A DNA stretch of 64,000 nt from Jeotgalibacillus haloalkalitolerans. GTDB taxonomy: Bacteria; Bacillota; Bacilli; Bacillales; Jeotgalibacillaceae. Positions 1 through 7,551 of this stretch are shown here, one piece after another. Each line of letters begins with the position of its first letter. Within the stretch, counting starts at the first letter, position 1. Location: NCBI RefSeq assembly GCF_034427455.1, contig NZ_JAXQNN010000004.1:214457-278456 (forward strand), read 5' to 3'. A model generated the notes under the pieces. That model did not search any database and was not told where the DNA came from. It worked only from the letters and a program-made list of their open reading frames with translations. The position numbers were made by a program, and so were the translations under genes.

Positions 1-353
1 TTGCAACAGGTATTTTATCAGGCCTTACAACAACATTCCCGGGTGGATTCCTGCCGAATGTGATTGATAAGCCAATTACGGCATTTGCTTTTTACGGTAT
101 CATTCTGCTGGCAGGTAAGTTTGCACGTAAGCCTGCGGGTGCCGGTGTGCTTGCAGCAGTCGGCACCCTGATCTCAGGAACAATCTTCCTTGGATCTGCC
201 GCACTTCTTGTCGGCCTTCCGGGTCCAATTATGGCACTTGCACTATCTGCTGTCGTACCTGCAATTGTCGTTAACGGTCTGTTAATGGCTGTGATGTATC
301 CTGTTGCACAGGCGATTATGAGACGATCTAATCTGGTCGAATCTGCTGCCTGA
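1..353 (+). CDS. trpP: Tryptophan transporter TrpP, C-terminal part
   Basis: The gene is cut by the left edge of the window; the reading frame is open from base 3 (ATGILSGLTTTFPGG...) and ends at a TGA at 351-353. The visible ~116 residues are very hydrophobic, with about three membrane segments, and contain the stretch PNVIDKPITAFAFYG, close to my memory of B. subtilis TrpP (YhaG). In that species trpP lies next to yhaH and hpr, exactly as here. The family imports tryptophan through the cytoplasmic membrane. An internal GTG at 60 is not a start, because the conserved frame continues upstream. Name by similarity and synteny. Confidence 0.75.
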   Translation, partial: ATGILSGLTTTFPGGFLPNVIDKPITAFAFYGIILLAGKFARKPAGAGVLAAVGTLISGTIFLGSAALLVGLPGPIMALALSAVVPAIVVNGLLMAVMYPVAQAIMRRSNLVESAA

Positions 354-360
354 ACCTGCA

Positions 361-395
361 AAGCTGTTCCCCTTTTATGAGGGGGCAGCTTTTTT
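361..395 (+). terminator. Intrinsic terminator after trpP
   Basis: AAGCTGTTCCCC pairs with GGGGGCAGCTT around a short loop and is followed by six T. It lies 8 nt after the trpP stop. Confidence 0.8.
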
Positions 396-433
396 CATGT
401 GCAGGCTGAGCTGCACACAATTCTTTGGCAGGT

Positions 434-619
434 TTATCTCCAAACCAAATAGGTTAAAATACATAGTATAAGCGTGCTGACGCCTGTAATCAGCACTCTT
501 TGAAGCTTTATCCTTCTGGAGGGATATAAAGTTTTTTTAGCTAAATCTGCTGCACATATGATCAACAGCACTAATGAGATCAGCGTACATATGGTTAGGA
601 TCACTTTAATATACACCAC
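434..619 (-). CDS. Small two-helix membrane protein
   Basis: A 61-residue protein not assigned to a family. I chose the GTG at 619 because an AGGAGG sits 9 nt upstream (629-634 on the plus strand); a longer frame open to 721 would run into the yhaH start region and has no comparable ribosome binding site. Two hydrophobic helices (about residues 4-22 and 43-59) flank a basic stretch KKTLYPSRRIKLQR. It is divergent from yhaH and convergent with trpP. No function can be inferred; it may be specific to this lineage. Confidence 0.55.
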   Translation of the reverse strand: MVYIKVILTICTLISLVLLIICAADLAKKTLYPSRRIKLQRVLITGVSTLILCILTYLVWR

Positions 620-710
620 GAAATGATTCCTCCTGTCCATGAATACTTTGGACAGTTTATGAATTACTATATACAATAAGAATACAAATACAAAAAGGGA
701 TGTGGTTGGG

Positions 711-1091
711 ATGAATTTCAAACAATTTTCACTTGGCTTGGTTGTCGGATTAGCGGCAGGAGCAGCAGCATCACTTATATCGGCTCCTCAATCAGGTGAA
801 GAACTTCGTGGAACAATTAAAAACACAAAAGATAACTGGCGCGAGCATATGCTTGAGCTGCAGATGAACCTGCAAATTGTAAAAGAATCAATTGCTGACG
901 CTTCAAAGGAAAGTAAGGAATCTCTCCGCGTAGTGGCAGCGGAACTAAAGGATTCCATCCAGGCGTGGAGACGCGAAGCAGATCCTGCGATAAACAATCT
1001 TCAGGAAGAGCTTGCTGCAATTCAGGCCACAATGGAAGAACTCGAAAAAACAATTAACCAGGACAGCAAAGAGCCACAGCCAAGCTCTTAA
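711..1091 (+). CDS. yhaH: YtxH-domain protein (YhaH-like)
   Basis: A 126-residue protein with an N-terminal membrane/glycine-rich segment (SLGLVVGLAAGAAASLISAP, about residues 7-26) followed by SGEELRGTIKNTKDNW, the pattern of YtxH/gas-vesicle-like stress proteins. The rest is predicted helical and charged, probably coiled coil. The start at 711 is taken because the family begins just before the glycine-rich helix; an ATG-like start at 702 is also in frame. It sits between trpP and hpr as in B. subtilis. The role of the family is poorly defined. Confidence 0.7.
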   Translation: MNFKQFSLGLVVGLAAGAAASLISAPQSGEELRGTIKNTKDNWREHMLELQMNLQIVKESIADASKESKESLRVVAAELKDSIQAWRREADPAINNLQEELAAIQATMEELEKTINQDSKEPQPSS

Positions 1092-1118
1092 AAAAAACAG
1101 CCCGCGGGCTGTTTTTTC
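1091..1118 (+). terminator. Intrinsic terminator after yhaH
   Basis: AAAACAGCCCGCGGGCTGTTTT is a perfect palindrome directly after the yhaH stop codon, followed by a T run. Confidence 0.85.
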
Positions 1119-1223
1119 TTTTGTCGTGAAATCATTATCCCGGATAAAATTTCTACATACAGTTCATTACCTTACCGTGTACAGGTAAATCTATTTTATT
1201 AGAAAATTTAATTTATTCTTACC

Positions 1224-1252
1224 TTTCATTCGTTTTACTTTATTGCTATAAT
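1224..1252 (+). promoter_or_regulatory. Extended -10 promoter of hpr
   Basis: TGC-TATAAT at 1244-1252 is a perfect extended -10; the -35 position (TTTCAT at 1224-1229, 17-nt spacer) is weak. It lies about 60 nt upstream of the hpr start. Confidence 0.6.
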
Positions 1253-1312
1253 GTTTGAAAATGAACTAATATTCCTATTACTCTAAAATCTTTTATGAAA
1301 GAAGGTGTAACA

Positions 1313-1900
1313 ATGGATGATAAATTATACTCAATGAAAGAGGCGATGATTTTCAGCCAGCGGATGGCCCAGCTGAGCAAGGCATTATGGAAAGCAATCG
1401 AGAAAGACTGGCAAAACTGGATCAAGCCCTATGACCTGAATATCAATGAACACCATATCCTCTGGATTGCTTATCATTTAAAGGGTGCATCCATTTCAGA
1501 CGTTGCCAAATTTGGTGTTATGCACGTATCCACAGCCTTTAACTTTTCAAAAAAGCTTGAAGAAAGAGGCTATCTTGAGTTCTCAAAGCGTGAGAATGAT
1601 AAGCGGAATACGTATATTAAGCTGACCGAAAAAGGTGACGAGCTTCTGCTTGAATTAATGGAGAACTATTCACCTGAGACACATTCAGTTTTTGAAGGGG
1701 CTGCCCCATTACGTGAAATCTACGGTAAATTCCCTGAAATGATGGATGTCATGGCGATTGTGAAAAACATCTATGGTGATGATTTCATGAAAATTTTTGA
1801 GACATCCTTCAATAATATAGAAACGGAATTTTCTGAAGTTGAAGGAAAAATCAAGAAAAGCAGAACGGCTGATCCGGTCAAACAGATCGCATCACCCTGA
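1313..1900 (+). CDS. hpr: MarR-family transition-state regulator Hpr (ScoC)
   Basis: A 195-residue winged-helix regulator. The segment [17 protein letters not shown] and the following [32 protein letters not shown] and [10 protein letters not shown] match my memory of B. subtilis Hpr almost word for word. In B. subtilis this protein represses protease and some sporulation genes during the transition to stationary phase. The start ATG at 1313 has AGAAGGTG upstream and gives the family length; an in-frame ATG at 1295 would add six residues without a better ribosome site. Monocistronic, between its own promoter and a very strong terminator. Confidence 0.9.
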   Translation: MDDKLYSMKEAMIFSQRMAQLSKALWKAIEKDWQNWIKPYDLNINEHHILWIAYHLKGASISDVAKFGVMHVSTAFNFSKKLEERGYLEFSKRENDKRNTYIKLTEKGDELLLELMENYSPETHSVFEGAAPLREIYGKFPEMMDVMAIVKNIYGDDFMKIFETSFNNIETEFSEVEGKIKKSRTADPVKQIASP

Positions 1901-1906
1901 CGATTC

Positions 1907-1957
1907 AATCCTGTCATGAAAAAGGATCTCCCACCCTTTTTCATGACAGGATTTTGT
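1907..1957 (+). terminator. Long intrinsic terminator after hpr
   Basis: A 19-base perfect inverted repeat (AATCCTGTCATGAAAAAGG and its complement) around a 7-12 nt centre, ending in TTTTG. Confidence 0.8.
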
Positions 1958-2069
1958 TTTGGTAAATTAAATATTAATTTTTTCATTTTCCTATTGCAAC
2001 TTTCTGCAGATGAGAGTAAAGTAGCTCTCGTAGCTTTTCTAAAAAAAATCGTCATGAACGGAGGCGATC

Positions 2070-2633
2070 GTGTTGCATTGCTGGAAATCAATTAATGTAA
2101 AGAAACAGTATGGATTTTACCGCATCTTTTTTCTTTCTGCGATTCTTGTCCTGACTGTTTTTTCATTTTTACATGTATCAATACAATTAATTTTCGACCA
2201 ACCAATGTATGATCAATATTTTTTATGGTTTGCGATCGGATTTTTCTTAATATATCCACTTCACAAAGTGTTTCACACACTGCCGCTTGCGGGATTTATG
2301 AGCCTGATCCAGTTAAAAACCAGATTTCATTTTTTCTGTGTACCTATTATGTCTGTCAGAGTAAACAAGCCTATTCCAAAAGTATTTTTTATCATGGCGC
2401 TGGTTTCACCATTTCTTTTAATCAACGGGCTATTATTGTATGGAACAACCTTATTTCCCGGTTATGCTCACTATTTTACGATTTTAATTGCTTATCATTC
2501 AGGCATTTGCCTTGTAGACTTTCTTTATGCCAGATCGTTATTTAAATCTCCTAAAGGTGCTTTTATCGAAGAAGATGATGATGGATATGAAATTCTTGTA
2601 CCTGTAAAGGAAACACAATATCCCGGCATTTAA
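2070..2633 (+). CDS. DUF3267-like membrane protein
   Basis: A 187-residue protein with about four membrane helices. The motif HKVFHTLPLAG near residue 65 and the later HYFTILIAYHSGICLVDFLY resemble the DUF3267 family, membrane proteins with a putative zinc-metalloprotease-like His pair. The GTG at 2070 is used because GGAGG lies 5 nt upstream; a TTG one codon on is also possible. It lies between hpr and prsA, a place where B. subtilis has the unstudied yhaI-K genes. Function not established. Confidence 0.6.
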   Translation: MLHCWKSINVKKQYGFYRIFFLSAILVLTVFSFLHVSIQLIFDQPMYDQYFLWFAIGFFLIYPLHKVFHTLPLAGFMSLIQLKTRFHFFCVPIMSVRVNKPIPKVFFIMALVSPFLLINGLLLYGTTLFPGYAHYFTILIAYHSGICLVDFLYARSLFKSPKGAFIEEDDDGYEILVPVKETQYPGI

Positions 2634-2643
2634 AAGCTGACTG

Positions 2644-2690
2644 ATCAGACATATTTAACAGCTCTCTCTGTTATTTATGTCTGATTTTTG
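2644..2690 (+). terminator. Intrinsic terminator
   Basis: ATCAGACATA pairs with TATGTCTGAT, with an inner AACAG/CTGTT stem, followed by TTTTTG. Confidence 0.75.
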
Positions 2691-2723
2691 TTATTGTAGT
2701 ACTTAGAGACGAGGAGGGGGAAC

Positions 2724-2912
2724 ATGGTTTCCGTAATTGGATTATTTATCGCATTTACCGTATTTATTATTTATGCCATTAATCGAATGACTAATAGACT
2801 TTGTGAACAGAAGGAAATCCCGAACGAACGGCAGCCAAAAGTCTTCCGTACGATCAATATTCTGATCCTGATTTTACTTCTGTCTTCTTACGTTGAGATT
2901 CTTTATACGTAA
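2724..2912 (+). CDS. Small membrane protein, unknown
   Basis: A 62-residue protein with a strong ribosome site (GAGGAGGGGG, 5-8 nt before ATG). One hydrophobic helix at the N-terminus (VIGLFIAFTVFIIYAI), a charged middle (RLCEQKEIPNERQPK) and a second helix (TINILILILLLSSYV) make it a likely two-helix membrane protein with both ends outside or both inside. It is flanked by two terminators, so it is its own unit. I do not recognise a family. Confidence 0.65.
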   Translation: MVSVIGLFIAFTVFIIYAINRMTNRLCEQKEIPNERQPKVFRTINILILILLLSSYVEILYT

Positions 2913-2938
2913 TGATGAACTTAAATATGTAAGCTGAT

Positions 2939-2966
2939 AAAGGTGCCTGTGATGGCATCTTTTTTA
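2939..2966 (+). terminator. Intrinsic terminator
   Basis: AAAGGTGCC/GGCATCTTTTTT hairpin about 25 nt after the small membrane protein gene. Confidence 0.75.
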
Positions 2967-2971
2967 TTTGT

Positions 2972-3009
2972 AAAAAAGAGGCTGGAATTTTTTTATTCCA
3001 GCCTTTTTA
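2972..3009. terminator. Second terminator hairpin, both directions
   Basis: AAAAGAGGCTGGAAT pairs with ATTCCAGCCTTTTT. It directly abuts TCGTTTCGCTGCGCTT, the end sequence of the family A repeat described below, so it looks like the terminator half of an A element whose body is gone. Confidence 0.75.
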
Positions 3010-3307
3010 ATCGTTTCGCTGCGCTTTTCTGTTTGTCCAGCTCCGGCAGGCAGGGACTAGTGCGCTTCCCTCAGCTCCTTAAGATAAGTCAACATCAGCT
3101 CACTACGTTCACTGTGTTTCCTTTATCTCAACCCGCTTCAGTCCAGCGCATACGTCCCTTAACGCCTGCCTACGCTTTTCTTTGTTGTCCAGCTCCGGGC
3201 GCTAGCTCCTAGTGTCATAAGTCACCCATCGACCAACGGGAAAGTTCACCCATTTTTCGCTGTGCGTCTTATGCCCGTCGGAGCTGACCAAGCGCCCTGC
3301 GCTTTTC
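3010..3307. repeat. Pair of family C repeats, minus orientation
   Basis: This 300-base gene-free stretch holds two tandem elements. The right one (about 3174-3307) is a clear copy of the family C repeat found at 4618-4862 and 56437-56683: it runs from TTGTCCAGCTCCGGGCGCTA to GAGCTGACCAAGCGCCC and encloses an inner dyad. The left one (about 3020-3183) is degenerate but keeps the same ends (GTCCAGCTCCGGCAGGC and GCCTGCCTACGCTTTT). No protein is supported. Confidence 0.7.
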
Positions 3308-3400
3308 TTAGAACCAAGCGCTGCCGATGATGATCAACAGGATGAATAGGACAACTAGCAGGGCAAATCCTCCGTGGTTGTAACCTTTTTCGTGTGACAT
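3308..3400 (-). CDS. YjcZ-family sporulation peptide, 30 residues
   Basis: A 30-residue protein: a short polar N-terminus (MSHEKGYNHGG) followed by one hydrophobic helix FALLVVLFILLIIIGSAWF. This is the typical form of the YjcZ family, tiny membrane proteins made during sporulation in Bacillales. A GGGGGA ribosome site precedes the ATG. Too short for ordinary gene finders. Neighbour of a second copy 28 nt upstream on the same strand. Its stop is immediately next to a C repeat. Confidence 0.85.
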   Translation of the reverse strand: MSHEKGYNHGGFALLVVLFILLIIIGSAWF

Positions 3401-3428
3401 GAATATGTCCCCCTTTCTTTATAAGTTT

Positions 3429-3515
3429 TTAGTACAGCCAGGCTGCGCCAACAATAACAAGGAGGATAAATAGGACGACGATTAATGCGAATCCTCCGCC
3501 TTTACCACATGACAT
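3429..3515 (-). CDS. YjcZ-family sporulation peptide, 28 residues
   Basis: Paralogue of the peptide that follows it: MSCGKGGG then FALIVVLFILLVIVGAAWLY. The G-G-FAL-VVLFILL-I-G-AW core is shared. AAGGAGGGG precedes the ATG by 6 nt. A CATACATA sequence (3533-3540, minus strand) just upstream resembles the -10 of mother-cell sigma factors (sigma-E/K), which would fit expression in sporulation, but no convincing -35 was found. Confidence 0.85.
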   Translation of the reverse strand: MSCGKGGGFALIVVLFILLVIVGAAWLY

Positions 3516-3633
3516 GGAGACCCCTCCTTTCTTATGTATGGTATTCAATTCATTTCAAAGAAGCGTGGGCTTGACGCTTATCTTTTTTAAAAATGGAATG
3601 ATTGTGAAAACAATACTAAGGTTTGGGGAAATA

Positions 3634-3642
3634 TGTTATAGT
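3634..3642 (+). promoter_or_regulatory. Extended -10 promoter of prsA
   Basis: TGT-TATAGT at 3634-3642; no good -35 at the expected distance. About 50 nt upstream of the prsA start. Confidence 0.5.
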
Positions 3643-3692
3643 ATGCTTTGTAGATTTTTACACCATAGAGAGATCGTGAGGAGAGGAAATAC

Positions 3693-4613
3693 ATGAAAAA
3701 GTGGATTGCAGCAACATCGTTAACACTAAGTGTGGCAGCACTTGCAGCATGCAGTGATGAGGAAGCAAGTGAAGTTGTGGTATCAACGAACGCAGGAGAT
3801 ATTACAAAAGAGGAATTATACCAGGAGATGAAGACGACTGTTGGGGAGCAGGCGCTTCAGATGATGGTATTGGAACAGGTTCTTCAGGATAAGTATGAAG
3901 TGAGCGAAGAACAAGTTGACGCAGAATTGGAATCAATGAAAGAACAATATGGTGGTCAGGAACAGTTTGAAATGGTTCTTTCACAACAGGGTTATTCTGA
4001 AGATACTTTCCGGGACACAATTAAATTAAACCTCCTTCAGGAGAAAGCTTTAACAGAAGACGTTGAAGTGACTGAAGAGGAAATTCAGCAGAAATATGAA
4101 CAAATGCAAAAAGAAGTGAATGCAAGACATATTCTTGTGCAGGACGAAGAAACTGCGCTTGATGTGAAGCAGCAGCTTGAAGACGGCGCTGATTTTGCAG
4201 AGCTTGCAAGAGAAGTATCCACTGAACCTGCTGCCCAGGAAACTGGCGGTGAACTTGGATTCTTCAGTGCGGGAGATATGGACCCTGCATTTGAAGAAGC
4301 TGCATTCAGCCTGGAGCCAAATGTGATCAGCGAGCCGGTTGAATCAAGTTTTGGATGGCACATCATTGAAGTAACAGAAACGCGCGAAGCTGAAATTGGC
4401 AGCTTTGAGGAAATGAAGGAAGAAATCGAACATGACCTGAAGCTTGCGAAGGCTGACCAGACACAGGCAAGTGCGATGATCCAGGATATGATGAGAGAAG
4501 CTGAAATTGACATTAAAGATGAAGATCTCAGCACAACATTTGATGCATTCCTGTCACAGCCTGAACAGCCAGCTGCTGAAGAAGAGCCAGCAGAAGAAGA
4601 TACAGAGGAATAA
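3693..4613 (+). CDS. prsA: Foldase lipoprotein PrsA
   Basis: A 306-residue extracytoplasmic peptidyl-prolyl isomerase that folds exported proteins at the membrane-wall interface. A lipoprotein signal peptide ends in LAAC (lipid-modified Cys at residue 20). A parvulin domain covers about residues 139-230 (NARHILVQDEE, GADFAELAREVSTEP, GGELGFFSAGDMDPAFEEAAFSL, SFGWHIIEV). The C-terminus is an acidic tail rich in Glu and Pro. GAGGAGAGG lies 7 nt before the ATG. The neighbours hpr, yhaL and yhaM match B. subtilis. The gene runs straight into a C repeat, with no conventional terminator between. Confidence 0.95.
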   Translation: MKKWIAATSLTLSVAALAACSDEEASEVVVSTNAGDITKEELYQEMKTTVGEQALQMMVLEQVLQDKYEVSEEQVDAELESMKEQYGGQEQFEMVLSQQGYSEDTFRDTIKLNLLQEKALTEDVEVTEEEIQQKYEQMQKEVNARHILVQDEETALDVKQQLEDGADFAELAREVSTEPAAQETGGELGFFSAGDMDPAFEEAAFSLEPNVISEPVESSFGWHIIEVTETREAEIGSFEEMKEEIEHDLKLAKADQTQASAMIQDMMREAEIDIKDEDLSTTFDAFLSQPEQPAAEEEPAEEDTEE

Positions 4614-4617
4614 TAAA

Positions 4618-4862
4618 GAAAAGTGGAAGGCGCTCGTTCAGCTCTCAGGCTTAAGCCGAGGAGCGGAAAACGGGTGCCTTTTCCCGTTTACCGATGCGTG
4701 GCTTATGACCCGAAGAGCTAGCGCCTGGAGCTGGACATTAGAAAAGCGGAAGCAGGCTTTTAGCCCCGACAAGCATAAGACGGAATGAGAGAATTGGGTG
4801 ACCTTCCCCATTTTCTCATTCCGTCTTATGACTCGAGGGGCTGCCTGCTGGAGCTGGACATT
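4618..4862. repeat. Tandem pair of family C repeats
   Basis: Two elements of about 121 bases head to tail between the convergent prsA and yhaL. First: AAGTGGAAGGCGCTCGTTCA ... GAGCTAGCGCCTGGAGCTGG (4618-4738). Second: AAAGCGGAAGCAGGCTTTTA ... GGGGCTGCCTGCTGGAGCTGG (4741-4862). Each has complementary ends and an inner dyad (GGGAAA-type or GAATGAGA/TCTCATTC), so each can fold into one long hairpin. Confidence 0.8.
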
Positions 4863-4898
4863 AAAAAAGCGGAAGGCATAGCTGCCTTCCACTTTTCT
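4863..4898. terminator. Bidirectional terminator between prsA and yhaL
   Basis: AAAAAAGCGGAAGGCA pairs with TGCCTTCCACTTTT; A and T runs on both sides suit both genes. Confidence 0.75.
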
Positions 4899-5085
4899 AA
4901 TCCTTATATTCAGCCGGTAAACGCTTCTTCTTCTCTTTCATCATACGCTGAATATAGGTTTTTCCGTGTTCTTCAATAAAATCTTTTTCCTGTTTTCTGT
5001 CCTGATAAGCTGTTTTGACAAACATCACAAGACTGAGAACGGCTCCCCCGATTGCAAGGTCGATCCATATTGGAAACATCTGCAC
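4897..5085 (-). CDS. yhaL: YhaL-type sporulation protein
   Basis: A 62-residue protein with an N-terminal membrane helix (IWIDLAIGGAVLSLVMFV) followed by a charged tail (KQEKDFIEEHGKTYIQRMMKEKKKR). Length, layout and position between prsA and yhaM match the YhaL family of B. subtilis, annotated as a sporulation protein. GGAGGCGTGCAG lies upstream of the ATG. Its mechanism is not known. Confidence 0.75.
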   Translation of the reverse strand: MQMFPIWIDLAIGGAVLSLVMFVKTAYQDRKQEKDFIEEHGKTYIQRMMKEKKKRLPAEYKD

Positions 5086-5139
5086 GCCTCCTGCACTGAA
5101 TTCTTACTTTACTTTATGCAGGCACGTACAAGCTTATGA

Positions 5140-6087
5140 CTAGTCCTGATCGTACATATGCGGGCGGTAGAATGATCTGTTTTCAAGCGCGAATACTCTT
5201 TCCGTGTATTCTCCTGGATTCGTTCTGCTGATCACTCTGTCCATCATCACCATTTTCGCATCGATATTATCAATATAATGCAGAATCTCAGCCTCCATCA
5301 GCATTGGCGGCTTCGGTGATCCCCATTCAGCTTTTCCGTGATGGGAAAGAATCATATGCTGTAATAAGAGTACTTCTTCCGCTTCAATTTCAAGCTCTTT
5401 AGCAGCTTCCGCAATCTCATTCACCATAATCGAAATATGACCAAGCAGATTTCCTTCAAGTGTATAAGTCGCTGATACTGCCCCTGATAATTCTTTTACT
5501 TTCCCCATATCATGCAGGATGATTCCGGCATAGAGAAGATCTTTGTTTAATGATGGATACTGCTCTGCCAGAAACTTTCCGAGCCTCAGCATGGATACAA
5601 CGTGAAAAGCCAGACCAGAGACAAACTCATGGTGATTTTTCGTTGCAGCCGGATATTCCATAAATGACTTTTGATATTTTTTCAGCAGGTGACGTGTAAT
5701 GCGCTGGATCACCGGGTTTTTCATTTCAAAAATATACTGCGTTAATTCTTCTGTCATTGATTCGACTGATAATGGAGCTGTCTCCAGGAAATCCCCCATT
5801 TTCACGTTGTCCTGAGCAGAAGCAGGTCGAATCTGTCTGAGTCTCAGCTGGTTTTTGCCGCGGTAGTTATGGATCTCCCCTGCCACTTTTACAATTGTCT
5901 GCGGCTGATACTTGCGCTCTTCCTCGTCGCCTGCATCCCACAATTTTGCTTCAATATCACCGCTTCTGTCCTGAAAAATCAGTGTTAAAAAAGGTTTCCC
6001 CGCCGTTGTTACACCTTTAGTCATTTGTTTTATCAGTAAATACTGATCTACAGGATCTCCCGGGTTTAAAAAAGTAATTCCTTTCAT
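5140..6087 (-). CDS. yhaM: 3'-5' exoribonuclease YhaM
   Basis: A 315-residue nuclease of Gram-positive bacteria. The N-terminal OB-fold (about residues 15-90, [19 protein letters not shown]) binds nucleic acid; the C-terminal HD domain (about 160-290) has the metal-binding LHDMGK and later LSHHG motifs. In B. subtilis it degrades RNA and single-stranded DNA and is transcribed with yhaO and yhaN; those two genes, which encode an SbcCD-like pair, are absent here, and an ABC transporter takes their place upstream. A LexA-type box overlaps its promoter. Confidence 0.9.
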   Translation of the reverse strand: MKGITFLNPGDPVDQYLLIKQMTKGVTTAGKPFLTLIFQDRSGDIEAKLWDAGDEEERKYQPQTIVKVAGEIHNYRGKNQLRLRQIRPASAQDNVKMGDFLETAPLSVESMTEELTQYIFEMKNPVIQRITRHLLKKYQKSFMEYPAATKNHHEFVSGLAFHVVSMLRLGKFLAEQYPSLNKDLLYAGIILHDMGKVKELSGAVSATYTLEGNLLGHISIMVNEIAEAAKELEIEAEEVLLLQHMILSHHGKAEWGSPKPPMLMEAEILHYIDNIDAKMVMMDRVISRTNPGEYTERVFALENRSFYRPHMYDQD

Positions 6088-6193
6088 CTGCTACCTCTCC
6101 TTTTGTCTGTTATATGTATTTCAAATTTGGCTTTTACATGTTGGCTGATGATTTCCACTTCAGATGTAAATAGAGTTAAATGCAACACCAATA

Positions 6194-6219
6194 AGAACAT
6201 TTGTTCTTTTATTATATCA
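6194..6219 (-). promoter_or_regulatory. yhaM promoter with LexA-type operator
   Basis: On the minus strand TGA-TATAAT (extended -10, hexamer at 6211-6216) is followed after 3-4 nt by AGAACAAATGTTCT (6194-6207), a perfect dyad with the GAAC-N4-GTTC core of the Gram-positive SOS box. It would cover the transcription start about 115 nt upstream of yhaM. Confidence 0.7.
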
Positions 6220-6285
6220 TTTTTCACATGAACATAAATAGAAATAACCGGCAGCTGTACCGGCTATCTCAGTGTTTCTTTATGG

Positions 6286-7551
6286 TTATTCTTTTTTAGA
6301 TAGTTTTAAGGCCTGTTTAATATCCTTTAGCGACGAGGAATTTCCGTACATCAGAACGCCTCCCCGGTAAACCTTTGCCCCAAACCATCCTAACACTAAA
6401 ATCGTTAGAAGCGTTAGCAATATGGCAATAGCAGGCTCCCAAAATGGAATATTCAGCATTCCCACCCTTGTAAACATTACGAGCGGTGTAAAAAACGGAA
6501 TATATGAAGTAACGGTAATGAACCCTGCTTCAGGTGATGCGAGCCCGTAGAAAGCAAGCAGTGCGCCACCAACGATGAGAATATTGACTGGCATCAGTAC
6601 CTGCTGGAGATCTTCAGTTCTGCTGACAAGTGAGCCTAGAAATGCAGCGAGTGTGGCATACAGGAAATAGCCAAGAATAAAGAACACGACGCCATAAATA
6701 ATGGTACTGATTGATCCGGATGAAAAGTCAAATAATGAATAAACGCCCCCTTCAAGCGAATCACTGCTTACATTCACTGAAACAATCCCGACTGTTGCCC
6801 AGATAAAAATCTGAGTCAGCCCAACAAGGCCGATACCGAGAATTTTAGCAAAAATCTGCTGAATCGGCGGTACGCTTGAGATCAGGATTTCCATTACACG
6901 GGATGATTTTTCTGTTGCCACTTCTGTTGCGATCATCATAGAGTAAATGAGCACTGACATATAGATCACGAAAATTAATACATAGACTAACCCTCTCGCC
7001 TGGTCAAGCTCCTCTGCTGATTTTGCAGATTCAACATAAGCTGACTGTGAAAATGACACCGGCATGTTTAACGTAGCTAATTCATCTGCACTTAATGACA
7101 GGCGGTTCGCTGCCATATTTGACTGAATCGTCTGAAGGGCTGCCTGCAGATCACCTGAGTAGGAATTTGCAGTGAGAGAAGCCGATAAATAGTCAGCCTG
7201 TATTCTTCCCACTTCCGTCATATTTACTGTAAGAAGTGCATCAAAATCTCCATTCTCAAGCTGACTCTCCAGTTCTTCAAGACTGGCTTCTCCTCTTGTT
7301 ATGTCAATAGAATTATTCAGGATCCCCATCTGGGCGGATAGATTGTCTGCAATATCTGTATCTTCTTCATACACAACAACCTGCCACTGCTCTTCATCAC
7401 CATTGCCACCACCATCAAAAATTGAGGTGATCGACTGAAAATTGGTCGCTCCAATAATGACTAAAGTAAAGATGATGGTCGTAATAATAAAGGATCTGGA
7501 TTTGACTTTATTCATAAATGACTTTGCAAGAATTAAACCGAATCTATTCAT
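6286..7551 (-). CDS. yhaP: ABC transporter permease YhaP
   Basis: A 421-residue ABC-2 (NatB-like) membrane subunit. One helix near the N-terminus, a long extracytoplasmic region of about 150 residues (GGGNGDEEQWQVVVYEED onward), then five to six helices from about residue 185 (LVYVLIFVIYMSVLIYSMMI). The ATG at 7551 is preferred over a GTG at 7560 because of the GCAGGTG site. It overlaps the end of yhaQ by 8 nt, so the two are coupled. With YhaQ it forms an exporter; Na+ export is proposed for relatives, but the substrate is not known. Confidence 0.85.
   Translation of the reverse strand: MNRFGLILAKSFMNKVKSRSFIITTIIFTLVIIGATNFQSITSIFDGGGNGDEEQWQVVVYEEDTDIADNLSAQMGILNNSIDITRGEASLEELESQLENGDFDALLTVNMTEVGRIQADYLSASLTANSYSGDLQAALQTIQSNMAANRLSLSADELATLNMPVSFSQSAYVESAKSAEELDQARGLVYVLIFVIYMSVLIYSMMIATEVATEKSSRVMEILISSVPPIQQIFAKILGIGLVGLTQIFIWATVGIVSVNVSSDSLEGGVYSLFDFSSGSISTIIYGVVFFILGYFLYATLAAFLGSLVSRTEDLQQVLMPVNILIVGGALLAFYGLASPEAGFITVTSYIPFFTPLVMFTRVGMLNIPFWEPAIAILLTLLTILVLGWFGAKVYRGGVLMYGNSSSLKDIKQALKLSKKE

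Noticed and set aside
3010..3307. CRISPR-like array of repeats (also 4618-4862 and 56437-56986)
   Set aside because: Units are ~120-base hairpins in pairs without uniform short spacers, and there are no cas genes.
4085..4534. Open frame of 149 codons opposite prsA
   Set aside because: Serine-rich antisense shadow of a clear gene, without ribosome site or family similarity.
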